From: Fibrobacter sp. UBA1313
Lineage (GTDB): Bacteria; Fibrobacterota; Fibrobacteria; Fibrobacterales; Fibrobacteraceae
Direction: 5' to 3'
Length of the DNA stretch: 6,092 bases
Assembly: GCA_002307115.1 (NCBI GenBank)
Contig: DBTP01000210.1
Span: forward strand, 1 to 6,092
Under the pieces are notes generated by a model. That model was not told where the DNA came from, made no database searches, and saw only the letters and a list, made by a program, of their open reading frames with translations. The position numbers were made by a program, and so were the translations under genes. How positions within the stretch are numbered: position 1 is the first letter of the stretch; the number at the start of each line of letters is the position of its first letter. Shown piece after piece: positions 1-5,811 of the stretch.

Positions 1-1739
1 ACACATTCGTCTTCATTGATGAACGTAACGCATTCTTCGAGGGTCAAACGACGGTAAGGGGTCAATTGAATCATATCATCGGCACCCGAAGCGCGCATAT
101 TGGTAAGGTGCTTTCCTTTGGTGACGTTGACTATAATATCGACCGGGCGATTGTGTTCGCCAACGATCATCCCAGGATAGACCTCTACCGCCGGAGGAAT
201 AAGCATGAATCCGCGATCTTCCAATTTTGAAAGGGCATAACCAGCAGATTCTCCGGCATCCTTTGCAATAAGGACGCCATTCGCACGAGAAGGAATTTCT
301 CCCTTGTACGGTTGGTATTCCTTGAAAATGGAGGAAGCAATCGCATAACCCTTAGAGAGGGAAAGCAATGTCGCACGGATACCGATGAGACCGCGGCTAG
401 GGACCAGATATTCCAGAGCAACACGGTTGTTGTCGTCTTGGAACATGTTGGTCATTTCCCCTTTACGATGGCCCAGTTCTTCAATCACGGCACCGCTAAA
501 TTCAGCAGGAAGTTCGCACTTGAAAGTTTCGATAGGCTCCATCAGTTTGCCATCTTCGCCTCTTTCAAAAATCACTTGAGGGCTACCAATGGTAAATTCA
601 TAACCTTCACGGCGCATATTTTCGACAAGAATCGTCAAATGCAAAATGCCACGGCCAGAGACTTTGAAGGTACTGGCGCCACCAATTTTTTCAATCTGGA
701 GGGCAGGATCAGCCATGTGAGCTCGTTCCAGGCGTTCCAGAAGATGGTTCCCCGTGAGGTATTTGCCACCGCCTTTGCCTGCGAGGGGAGATGTATTCAC
801 GGTAAAAATCATGGAAAGTGTGGGAGGATCCAAATGAATACGCGGCATATGAACCGGTTTTTCGATAGAACTCAGAGTATCCCCAATATCAAAGCTTTCT
901 AGACCTGCAATCAGAATGATTTCACCTGGGCCTGCCGCTTCGACGGGGACTGTATGAATACCATCAAAATGAAGAATTTTTTGAATACGGACGTTGCGCG
1001 TTTTTTCGCCTTCGAGGCTTTGAGCGAGAGTCTGATTCGGTTTGAACGTGCCTTGCAAAACGCGGCCCACAGCCATACGGCCTAAGAAGCCCGAATATTC
1101 AAGAGAGGCGATTTGAAGAAGAGGAGCCCCATTGGCATCACCCTTAGGAGCTGGAATCTTTTCGATCACGAGATCCATCAATAGGCGAAGATCCCCATCG
1201 GGGTCGCTCATTTCCTTGCGACAAGTACCCTTACGACCGCTCGCATAAACGCTCGCGAAGTCTAATTGAGTTTCATTCGCATCCAATTCGCAGAAAAGAT
1301 CAAAAACTTTGTTCACAGCGAGTTGTGGATTACAACCATCGCGGTCGATCTTGTTGATGACAACGATAGGGATAAGTCCGAGCTCCAGTGCTTTTTGAGT
1401 CACAAAACGAGTCTGAGCCATGGGGCCTTCAAAAGCATCCACCACAAGAAGTACGCCATCGACGGTACCCAAAACGCGTTCCACCTGTCCACCGAAGTCT
1501 GCATGCCCCGGGGTATCAACGATGTTGATGTGGTAGCCTTTATACTGCACACTTCCGTTTTTGGAAAGAATCGTAATGCCGCGTTCGCGTTCGATGTTAT
1601 CGGAATCCATCACACGCTCGTTCACTTCCTCGTTTTCGTGGAAGGTGCCGCACTGTTTAAGGATTTGATCCACCAAGGTAGTTTTACCATGGTCAACGTG
1701 GGCAATGATGGCGATGTTTCTGATTTTTGTTTGGTCCAT
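1..1739 (-). CDS. typA: Translational GTPase TypA/BipA (3' end cut off by window)
   Basis: BipA is a ribosome-binding GTPase of the EF-G/LepA class that acts in the cytoplasm in 50S assembly and stress or cold adaptation. About 579 codons are visible without an internal stop; E. coli BipA has 607 residues, so roughly the last 25-30 are missing. All G motifs are present: G1 AHVDHGKT (residues 13-20), G2 RERGITI (51-57), G3 DTPGHADF (75-82) and G4 NKID (129-132). Further on are a domain II beta-barrel (about 205-295), the BipA signature NTSPLAGK near 315-322, an EF-G-like segment with GRGILHL and NMRREGYEF, and the C-terminal BipA domain with GLIGIR, GEHNRP and KGKHLTNMR. The GILHL variant replaces the more usual GELHL. 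The start at 1739 is fixed by an in-frame TAG four codons upstream; the Shine-Dalgarno is weak. The gene is divergent from ruvX. Identity is secure. Confidence 0.97.
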   Translation of the reverse strand, partial: MDQTKIRNIAIIAHVDHGKTTLVDQILKQCGTFHENEEVNERVMDSDNIERERGITILSKNGSVQYKGYHINIVDTPGHADFGGQVERVLGTVDGVLLVVDAFEGPMAQTRFVTQKALELGLIPIVVINKIDRDGCNPQLAVNKVFDLFCELDANETQLDFASVYASGRKGTCRKEMSDPDGDLRLLMDLVIEKIPAPKGDANGAPLLQIASLEYSGFLGRMAVGRVLQGTFKPNQTLAQSLEGEKTRNVRIQKILHFDGIHTVPVEAAGPGEIILIAGLESFDIGDTLSSIEKPVHMPRIHLDPPTLSMIFTVNTSPLAGKGGGKYLTGNHLLERLERAHMADPALQIEKIGGASTFKVSGRGILHLTILVENMRREGYEFTIGSPQVIFERGEDGKLMEPIETFKCELPAEFSGAVIEELGHRKGEMTNMFQDDNNRVALEYLVPSRGLIGIRATLLSLSKGYAIASSIFKEYQPYKGEIPSRANGVLIAKDAGESAGYALSKLEDRGFMLIPPAVEVYPGMIVGEHNRPVDIIVNVTKGKHLTNMRASGADDMIQLTPYRRLTLEECVTFINEDEC

Positions 1740-1776
1740 GTTTTACTCTAGGCTGATTTGATACTTTGGGCTGTTT

Positions 1777-1788
1777 TTTCGCGCGAAA
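1777..1788. promoter_or_regulatory. Perfect palindrome TTTCGCGCGAAA, possible operator
   Basis: The 12-bp sequence is its own reverse complement. It has a CG-rich core in an otherwise AT-rich spacer and lies about 40-50 bp from each divergent start codon, where a dimeric regulator could affect typA, ruvX or both. I do not recognise it as the site of a specific family. It could also be chance, since short palindromes are not rare. Confidence 0.3.
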
Positions 1789-1827
1789 TTTAGAAACAAT
1801 GTTGCTTTTTTGCTATTCCCAAACAAC

Positions 1828-1833
1828 TATATT
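1828..1833 (+). promoter_or_regulatory. Candidate -10 element of ruvX (TATATT)
   Basis: TATATT lies 8 nt before the GTG start of ruvX. If used, transcription would begin within a few bases of the start codon, giving a nearly leaderless mRNA. The nearest TTG-type -35 (1802-1807) would be 20 nt away, longer than usual, so this is weak. Confidence 0.25.
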
Positions 1834-1841
1834 TCCTTTCT

Positions 1842-2252
1842 GTGAACTATTTAGGCATTGATTATGGTGAACATCGTGTAGGAATCGCGTTTGCGGATTC
1901 CGAATTGCACTGGGCTTTTCCGAGGGAAACCATCGATCAGAAGACTCAAAACTTGATGGATCGGCTCGAAGAAATTGTCAAAAAAGAGAAGATTGATATT
2001 TTTGTTGTGGGGATGCCCATGCACCCCGATGGGCGAAGAGATGGTAAAAATAAGGTGGTGGAGGAGTTCGTTACTGATTTGCGTCAGCATTTTTCTTGGA
2101 TTCCCATTGAAACTCAAGATGAATCTTATACTTCCGTGCTCGCTCTACAGCAGACGAGCTACCTGAGTAAAAAAAAGAAGCAGAAAGACAAAGGAATTGT
2201 GGATCGCGCTGCGGCCACACTCATTTTACAAGCCTGGTTGGATAAAATATGA
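1842..2252 (+). CDS. ruvX: RuvX/YqgF family pre-16S rRNA nuclease / putative Holliday junction resolvase
   Basis: YqgF proteins are small RNase H-fold nucleases. In E. coli the protein processes the 5' end of pre-16S rRNA, and the family is also annotated as a putative Holliday junction resolvase. At 136 residues this copy has the normal family length. The family landmarks are present: GIDYG with the first acidic residue D7, the strand FVVGMP followed by PDGRRDGKN (residues 54-70), DESYTS (93-98, compare DERLST in E. coli), and D121 in VDRAAATLILQ. The start is GTG at 1842. The protein must start here because the catalytic strand begins at residue 3, no in-frame ATG exists upstream, and a TAG lies at 1791. 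No purine-rich Shine-Dalgarno precedes it; the upstream bases are pyrimidine-rich. Its TGA stop overlaps the ATG of the GH9 gene, which implies co-transcription and translational coupling. Confidence 0.95.
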   Translation: MNYLGIDYGEHRVGIAFADSELHWAFPRETIDQKTQNLMDRLEEIVKKEKIDIFVVGMPMHPDGRRDGKNKVVEEFVTDLRQHFSWIPIETQDESYTSVLALQQTSYLSKKKKQKDKGIVDRAAATLILQAWLDKI

Positions 2253-3859
2253 AACTTCGATACAACCATTTGGGATACCTTCCCGAAGCGCCTAAACGGA
2301 TTTTGGTGACTGACGGCGATATTAATACGTTTTCCATTCTGAATAGTGAGAATCAGGTTGTTTTTACGGGACCTCTCGTTGAAAATGGTTTGTGGGATCA
2401 CACGGGGGAATGGGTGCGCGTGGGGGACTTTTCTTCGTTGAAAACTCCTGGCATGTATCGAATTTCTGTTTCAGATGACTTAAAAAGCGACGCTTTTCCT
2501 ATTGGTCGTGATGCCTATGCAAAGCAATTATTGGCGACGATAAAAGGATTCTACTTTCAGAGAAGTGGCGTAGAACTCACAGAGGAGCGTGCAGGGATGT
2601 GGGCAAGGCCCGCCGCTCACTTAGATGAGGCAATCCCTTTTCACGCATCCATGGAACGCGAAGGTTTGTGGAATGCTCACGGCGGTTGGTATGATGCGGG
2701 TGACTATGGCAAGTATGTGGTGAATGCCGGGGTGAGTGTTGCGACTCTGATGCATACTTTTGAATTTTACCCAGAAATAGTAAAATCGTCGCCGCTTCTG
2801 GAAGAGATTCGTTTTGAATTGGATTGGTTCCTTCGTATGCAAGACACGGATGGGGGAGTCTTCTTTAAAGTTTCCCCTGATCGTTGGGATACATTTGTCG
2901 CTCCCATCGAAACGGTTTATCCGCGCCGTATTTTAGGAAAGTCCACCGCTTCTTCCCTTAATTTTGCGGGCGCATTAGCCCAGGCACATCGGGTATTCAA
3001 AAGTGCGAATGCAGGTTTAGCTAGGGACGAAGTGTTTGCAAATCTCTGCCTTGATTGTTCAAAAAAAGCCTATGAATGGGCGCTTCAAAACCCCAATATC
3101 GAGTATCCGCACAATACAGAGGGGAGTGGTCTTTATAACGATGTTCACTTTGAGGATGAATTTTTTTGGGCCGAAGCCGAACTTTGGCGGGAGACTCACG
3201 ACAATACCATCGGTGCGAGACTTCAAAAGCGCGCAGAGACGCAAAGTACCCTTTGGGACATCAACTGGCAGAATACGCAGAACTTGGGCTGGATTTCTTT
3301 GGCGATGCAAAATAGGGATGTTTCTTTGCAAGCAAAGGCTCGCGAAAATTTGGAAAATGCCACTGATGCGATTGCCGCTGGTTTAGAAAATTGTCCTTAC
3401 CGTGTGCCAATCACTCATTTTGAGTGGGGTTCTAATGGAGTCGTTGCGAACCAAGCCCTCACCGCTTCTGTCGTTTTGACTTGGAATGAGAATCCTCGTT
3501 TTGCCACCATTCTTTGCGAAGCTTTGGATTATCTGTACGGGCGAAATGCCGTGAATATGAGCTTTGTAACAGGTTCTGCTTTGAGTGCTCCTAAATTTCC
3601 ACATCATCGTTTGAGTGGTGGCGATAAAGTAGAAGAACCGGTGCCTGGCCTTTTAGTCGGGGGCGTCAATGAGGATCGTCAAGATGACCTTTCGAAGACA
3701 CCACGCGGCCTGACTTATCCAGAAGAAAATTCCAAGCCGGGAACGGCGTATTACGATCATGTAAAAGCGTATGCGAGTAATGAAATTGCCATAAACTGGA
3801 ATGCCCCACTGGTCTTTGCGCTTGCGGCGCTTTTGAACCAATGGAGCATTAAGAATTAA
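2249..3859 (+). CDS. Glycoside hydrolase family 9 protein, cytoplasmic (cellodextrinase/endoglucanase type)
   Basis: GH9 enzymes cleave beta-1,4-glucans with inversion. The 536-residue protein begins with an Ig-like cellulase N-terminal domain (about 1-88; YNHLGYLPEAPKR is typical), followed directly by the (alpha/alpha)6-barrel GH9 domain (about 90-533). Catalytic features are intact: WYDAGDYGKY with D149 and D152 (nucleophilic-water base region), PHHR at 451-454 in the substrate-site loop, and the general acid E512 in SNEIAINWNAPLVF. There is no signal peptide (the start MKLRYNHLGY is not hydrophobic), no carbohydrate-binding or dockerin module, and no secretion tail, so it should be intracellular. 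That architecture matches cytoplasmic GH9 cellodextrinases such as Butyrivibrio Ced1, which hydrolyse imported oligosaccharides. A glucosaminidase-type GH9 is an alternative; exact substrate cannot be read from sequence. The ATG overlaps the ruvX stop (ATGA), so its translation is probably coupled. Its 3' end is 6 bp from the convergent amt gene. Confidence 0.93.
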   Translation: MKLRYNHLGYLPEAPKRILVTDGDINTFSILNSENQVVFTGPLVENGLWDHTGEWVRVGDFSSLKTPGMYRISVSDDLKSDAFPIGRDAYAKQLLATIKGFYFQRSGVELTEERAGMWARPAAHLDEAIPFHASMEREGLWNAHGGWYDAGDYGKYVVNAGVSVATLMHTFEFYPEIVKSSPLLEEIRFELDWFLRMQDTDGGVFFKVSPDRWDTFVAPIETVYPRRILGKSTASSLNFAGALAQAHRVFKSANAGLARDEVFANLCLDCSKKAYEWALQNPNIEYPHNTEGSGLYNDVHFEDEFFWAEAELWRETHDNTIGARLQKRAETQSTLWDINWQNTQNLGWISLAMQNRDVSLQAKARENLENATDAIAAGLENCPYRVPITHFEWGSNGVVANQALTASVVLTWNENPRFATILCEALDYLYGRNAVNMSFVTGSALSAPKFPHHRLSGGDKVEEPVPGLLVGGVNEDRQDDLSKTPRGLTYPEENSKPGTAYYDHVKAYASNEIAINWNAPLVFALAALLNQWSIKN

Positions 3860-3865
3860 AGAATA

Positions 3866-4840
3866 TTAGATGTTGGTGAAAATCTGGAAGCCACTATAAG
3901 CTTCTTGCCCATGTTCTCCCACATCGAGACCGCGTAATTCTTCCTTCTCAGAGACGCGGATACCCATCGTCTTCTTGATTACCACAAAGATAAGCAGAGC
4001 GCCGAAGAAGCAAGGAACCGCATAGGCTGCCATTCCGAACAACTGGCCAAGTACAGAGTAGTTTCCCGTCATATCAAAGATACCTACCGCGAGAGTCCCC
4101 CAGAGACCGTTGACCAAGTGAACCGAGAGAGCACCCACAGGATCATCTAAGCGGAGTCTGTCGAACATATACACTGAAAGGACCACCAAGATACCAGCAA
4201 TCGCTCCGATAATCCAGGAGTTCAGCGGGGTGACTACATCAGCGCCCGCAGTGATGGCCACAAGACCTGCCAAGCAACCGTTAAGCGCCATGGTGACATC
4301 CGGCTTCTTTGCCAAAATCCAGCTCAAAGCGGTAGAAGAAATAATGCCTGCAACGGCAGCAAGGTTCGTCGTCACAAGAATCCAAGACGTCGCCTTAGGA
4401 TCTGCGGAGAGAGCGGAACCTGCATTGAATCCCCACCAACCGAACCAGAGCATAAAGACGCCAATGGTTGCAAGCGGAATCGAGTGTGCCGGGAATGCGT
4501 AGATCTTACCGTTGCGATAACGACCAATACGAGGCCCAAGAACCATGATGCCTGCGAGAGCCGCCCAACCGCCCACAGAGTGAACCAAGGTTGAACCCGC
4601 AAGGTCGTGGAATCCGCGATCTGCAAGCCAGCCGCCACCCCATGTCCAGCTACCGACAATCGGGTATACGACTGTAACGTAGACAAGAGTAAACACGAGG
4701 AAAGAAGAGAGCTTGATGCGTTCAGCGACGGCACCAGACACAATTGTTGCAGCAGTAGCGGCAAACATGGCCTGGAAGAGGAAATCGCTGAAATAGGTGT
4801 AATGATTATAGGCGTTGGTAAAGCCACCTTCTGGGACACT
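3866..4840 (-). CDS. amt: Amt C-terminal fragment: channel core and PII-binding tail
   Basis: The second open frame carries recognisable Amt sequence from codon 4840 (SVPEGGFTNAYNHYTYF) onwards. The first methionine, which gene finders would pick, is at 4768 (MFAATAATIVSGAVAERIK), giving 300 residues. Counting from that Met, the ammonium-binding Asp is D55 in DLAGSTLVH. The pore histidine pair is H63 and H217 (SVHLVNGLWG), equivalent to AmtB H168 and H318. About eight membrane helices are visible (for example FMLWFGWWGFNAGS and SWIIGAIAGILVVLSVYMF). The cytoplasmic tail contains ELRGLDVGEHGQEAY (about 277-291), the conserved element that couples PII docking to channel state. All functional residues are kept, which argues against long-standing decay. 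No ribosome binding site is evident at 4768, so independent translation is unlikely. Confidence 0.8.
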   Translation of the reverse strand, partial: SVPEGGFTNAYNHYTYFSDFLFQAMFAATAATIVSGAVAERIKLSSFLVFTLVYVTVVYPIVGSWTWGGGWLADRGFHDLAGSTLVHSVGGWAALAGIMVLGPRIGRYRNGKIYAFPAHSIPLATIGVFMLWFGWWGFNAGSALSADPKATSWILVTTNLAAVAGIISSTALSWILAKKPDVTMALNGCLAGLVAITAGADVVTPLNSWIIGAIAGILVVLSVYMFDRLRLDDPVGALSVHLVNGLWGTLAVGIFDMTGNYSVLGQLFGMAAYAVPCFFGALLIFVVIKKTMGIRVSEKEELRGLDVGEHGQEAYSGFQIFTNI

Positions 4841-4874
4841 TCAGGCCGAAACCTGCGAATCCTAAGACATGTTA

Positions 4875-5216
4875 TCAATGCTCCAAGTTTCCTGGATACA
4901 TCAAGGCAAAACCGATCGCTGCAAAACTGGTAACACCGATTGCTGGCACTGCAATATTTTTGAAGAGAATATTGGCAGTATTCTTGGAACGACATAGGCC
5001 GGATTCGACAGTGGCAAAGCCCAAATTCATAATGAATACGAGCAGTGCGCAAATCATAATCCAGACGTTTTCCGTCATAAAGGTACTGTCATTCAGGCTA
5101 GAAACCGTAGCAAAGGTCGAATCCCCTTTTGGTACCACGTTGGCTCCAAGGTCTGCAATTTGAGAACTTAAGGCGCTAATTTTTTCGTTGAGTAGAGCAA
5201 GTGTATCTGCGTTCAT
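4875..5216 (-). CDS. amt: Amt N-terminal fragment: helical extension plus first membrane segments
   Basis: This is the open frame of 113 codons at the 5' end of the disrupted Amt gene. Residues 1-45 form an extension before the transporter proper. Positions 6, 9, 13, 16, 20, 23 and 27 are all L, I or V, a regular 3-4 heptad pattern that suggests a short coiled coil on the extracytoplasmic side, followed by a Ser/Thr-rich linker. The first Amt helix is at about 50-70 (VWIMICALLVFIMNLGFATVE), followed by the family motif ESGLCRSKN and the second helix (IAVPAIGVTSFAAIGFALMYPG). The frame ends in an abnormal GNLEH before TGA. A strong Shine-Dalgarno, AAAGGAG at about 5224-5230 with a 7-nt spacer, fixes this start. 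Confidence 0.75.
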   Translation of the reverse strand: MNADTLALLNEKISALSSQIADLGANVVPKGDSTFATVSSLNDSTFMTENVWIMICALLVFIMNLGFATVESGLCRSKNTANILFKNIAVPAIGVTSFAAIGFALMYPGNLEH

Positions 5217-5220
5217 GGTA

Positions 5221-5230
5221 GTTCTCCTTT
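5221..5230 (-). promoter_or_regulatory. Shine-Dalgarno of amt (AAAGGAGAAC)
   Basis: On the minus strand GGAG is followed by a 7-nt spacer and the ATG at 5216. It lies in the 15-nt gap between glnK and amt. It decides the start of amt and so shows that the N-terminal helical extension is translated. Confidence 0.8.
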
Positions 5231-5231
5231 A

Positions 5232-5573
5232 TTAACCGATGGCTTCTGGGCCGTCTTCGCCCGTGCGGATGCGTACGCAACGCTCCATATTTTCGACGAA
5301 GATTTTGCCGTCGCCGATGTTTCCTGTACGGGCACCCTTGATGATAGCATCAATGCAGGGTTGCACAAATTCATCATTCAAAGCAATGCGAATCTGAAGT
5401 TTTTTCAGTAGATTCACTTCTGTTTCCGCTCCGCGGTAATTTTCAGTGTAGCCTCTTTGCTGACCGCATCCCAATACATTGGTAACGCTCATCTTGAATA
5501 TTTCAGCTTCATAGAGCGCTTGTTTCACGCTATTCAGCTTCTCGGGTTGGATGTAGGCCGTAATGAGTTTCAT
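5232..5573 (-). CDS. glnK: Nitrogen regulatory PII protein (GlnK/GlnB family)
   Basis: PII proteins are cytoplasmic homotrimers that sense ATP/ADP and 2-oxoglutarate and control targets; the paralogue next to amt normally plugs the Amt channel. The 113 residues match the usual 112 closely. Ligand residues are conserved: G37 and Q39 at the T-loop base, the TGNIGDGKIFV block at 83-93 with K90, and R101 and R103 in RIRTGE. The T-loop reads GQQRGYTENYRGAETEVNLL (37-56): Y46 is kept, but the uridylylation site Tyr-51 of enterobacterial PII is Thr-51 (codon ACA). Canonical GlnD uridylylation is therefore not possible at this position. GGAGA lies 9 nt before the ATG. The gene is first in the operon, 15 bp ahead of amt, behind a sigma-54-type promoter. 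It could equally be called glnB; glnK is chosen from its place beside amt. Confidence 0.95.
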   Translation of the reverse strand: MKLITAYIQPEKLNSVKQALYEAEIFKMSVTNVLGCGQQRGYTENYRGAETEVNLLKKLQIRIALNDEFVQPCIDAIIKGARTGNIGDGKIFVENMERCVRIRTGEDGPEAIG

Positions 5574-5626
5574 TTATAGGTTCTCCAGTGTTTATGTCGA
5601 TTATTTTATTCGACCGAAGAGCATAG

Positions 5627-5642
5627 AGCAAATGATGTGCCA
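5627..5642 (-). promoter_or_regulatory. Sigma-54 (RpoN) promoter of glnK-amt
   Basis: The minus strand reads TGGCACATCATTTGCT, compared with the consensus TGGCACRNNNNTTGCW. The -24 GG (5641-5640) and -12 GC (5629-5628) have the required spacing. Transcription would start near 5616, giving a 5' leader of about 43 nt. RpoN control of glnK-amt is well known in other bacteria, so context and match agree. A weaker sigma-70 candidate overlaps it (TTGCTC, 17 nt, TAAAAT, within about 5603-5631). Confidence 0.88.
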
Positions 5643-5696
5643 ATTTCCAATTTTTATTTCAAATGGCCTTTTTGATTAAAAATCCACTCAGAAAAC

Positions 5697-5713
5697 TTTT
5701 GAAATTTTCAAAA
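5697..5713. promoter_or_regulatory. Perfect inverted repeat upstream of the sigma-54 promoter, candidate enhancer site
   Basis: TTTTGAAATTTTCAAAA is two perfect 8-bp arms around one central base. Its centre lies about 90 bp upstream of the predicted glnK start of transcription, the usual position for an NtrC-type activator dimer. The sequence does not match the enterobacterial NtrC site (TGCACC-type), so the regulator is unknown. AT-rich DNA makes chance palindromes more likely. Confidence 0.4.
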
Positions 5714-5735
5714 ATGGAAGCTTTACTTTATATTT

Positions 5736-5749
5736 TTACAAATATGTAA
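5736..5749. promoter_or_regulatory. Second short inverted repeat (TTACA-N4-TGTAA), candidate binding site
   Basis: Five-base arms flank AATA. The centre is about 37 bp from the centre of the neighbouring 17-bp palindrome and about 127 bp upstream of the predicted glnK transcription start. It could be a second activator site or chance in AT-rich DNA. Confidence 0.25.
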
Positions 5750-5759
5750 GTTTAAGAGT

Positions 5760-5806
5760 CTTTATTTTTTTATGAAATAAAGGGGCTTTTAGAGGGGTAT
5801 AAAAGC
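5760..5806 (-). terminator. Two adjacent hairpins behind the MFS gene, possible terminator
   Basis: On the plus strand, GCTTTTA (5785-5791) pairs with TAAAAGC (5800-5806) around an 8-nt loop, and CTTTATTT (5760-5767) pairs with AAATAAAG (5775-5782). They begin 5 bp beyond the stop codon of the MFS gene, where a terminator is expected to insulate glnK. The stems are AT-rich and no clean U-run follows the first one, so intrinsic termination is uncertain. Confidence 0.4.
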
Positions 5807-5811
5807 TCAAA

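Larger units (their letters stand above)
1740..1841. promoter_or_regulatory. Divergent typA / ruvX intergenic region
   Basis: This spacer of about 100 bp must hold the promoters of both divergent genes. Seen in it are a 12-bp perfect palindrome at 1777-1788, short A/T tracts, and a TATATT hexamer at 1828-1833 that could be a -10 element for ruvX. I found no well-spaced -35/-10 pair for either gene that I would defend. Confidence 0.6.
3866..5216 (-). pseudogene. amt: Ammonium transporter Amt, reading frame disrupted
   Basis: Amt proteins are trimeric inner-membrane channels that take up ammonium and are blocked by PII proteins. Joined together, the two halves would form a near full-length Amt of about 445 residues. 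The N-terminal frame (5216 to about 4887) meets TGA and TAA at 4877-4872. Homology then appears to jump frame (TGGAGC... reads W-S-I-D-N-M at 4885-4868), return to the first frame for GFAGFGL (about 4865-4842), and shift again to S-V-P-E-G-G-F-T-N from 4840 onwards. The simplest repair is one surplus base near 4885-4886, one missing near 4865-4868 and one surplus at 4840-4841. Everything outside this patch is open and conserved. It is either a recent pseudogene or, more likely, a patch of sequencing error in an intact gene. The gene lies 15 bp behind glnK in the same operon. Confidence 0.85.

Noticed and set aside
312..902. Long plus-strand open frame of 196 codons inside typA (and another at 1266-1751)
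   Set aside because: Both lie in the register exactly antisense to typA codons, have no protein-family character, and arise because the TypA frame rarely uses codons whose complements are stops.
3887..3910. Small stem GAAGC...GCTTC near the 3' end of amt as bidirectional terminator
   Set aside because: Only 5 bp of stem, located inside coding sequence, with no T-run on either side.
4839..4889. Programmed ribosomal frameshift in amt
   Set aside because: At least three register changes and two in-frame stops would have to be bypassed within 50 bp, and no slippery heptamer or obvious downstream pseudoknot is seen. Sequencing error or mutation is simpler.
4372..5052. Minus-strand 226-codon frame overlapping both amt halves
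   Set aside because: Its sequence is rich in Ser, Cys, Arg and Leu and has no Amt or other family motif over most of its length. It merely uses the Amt gene's other frame and bridges the indel patch by accident.
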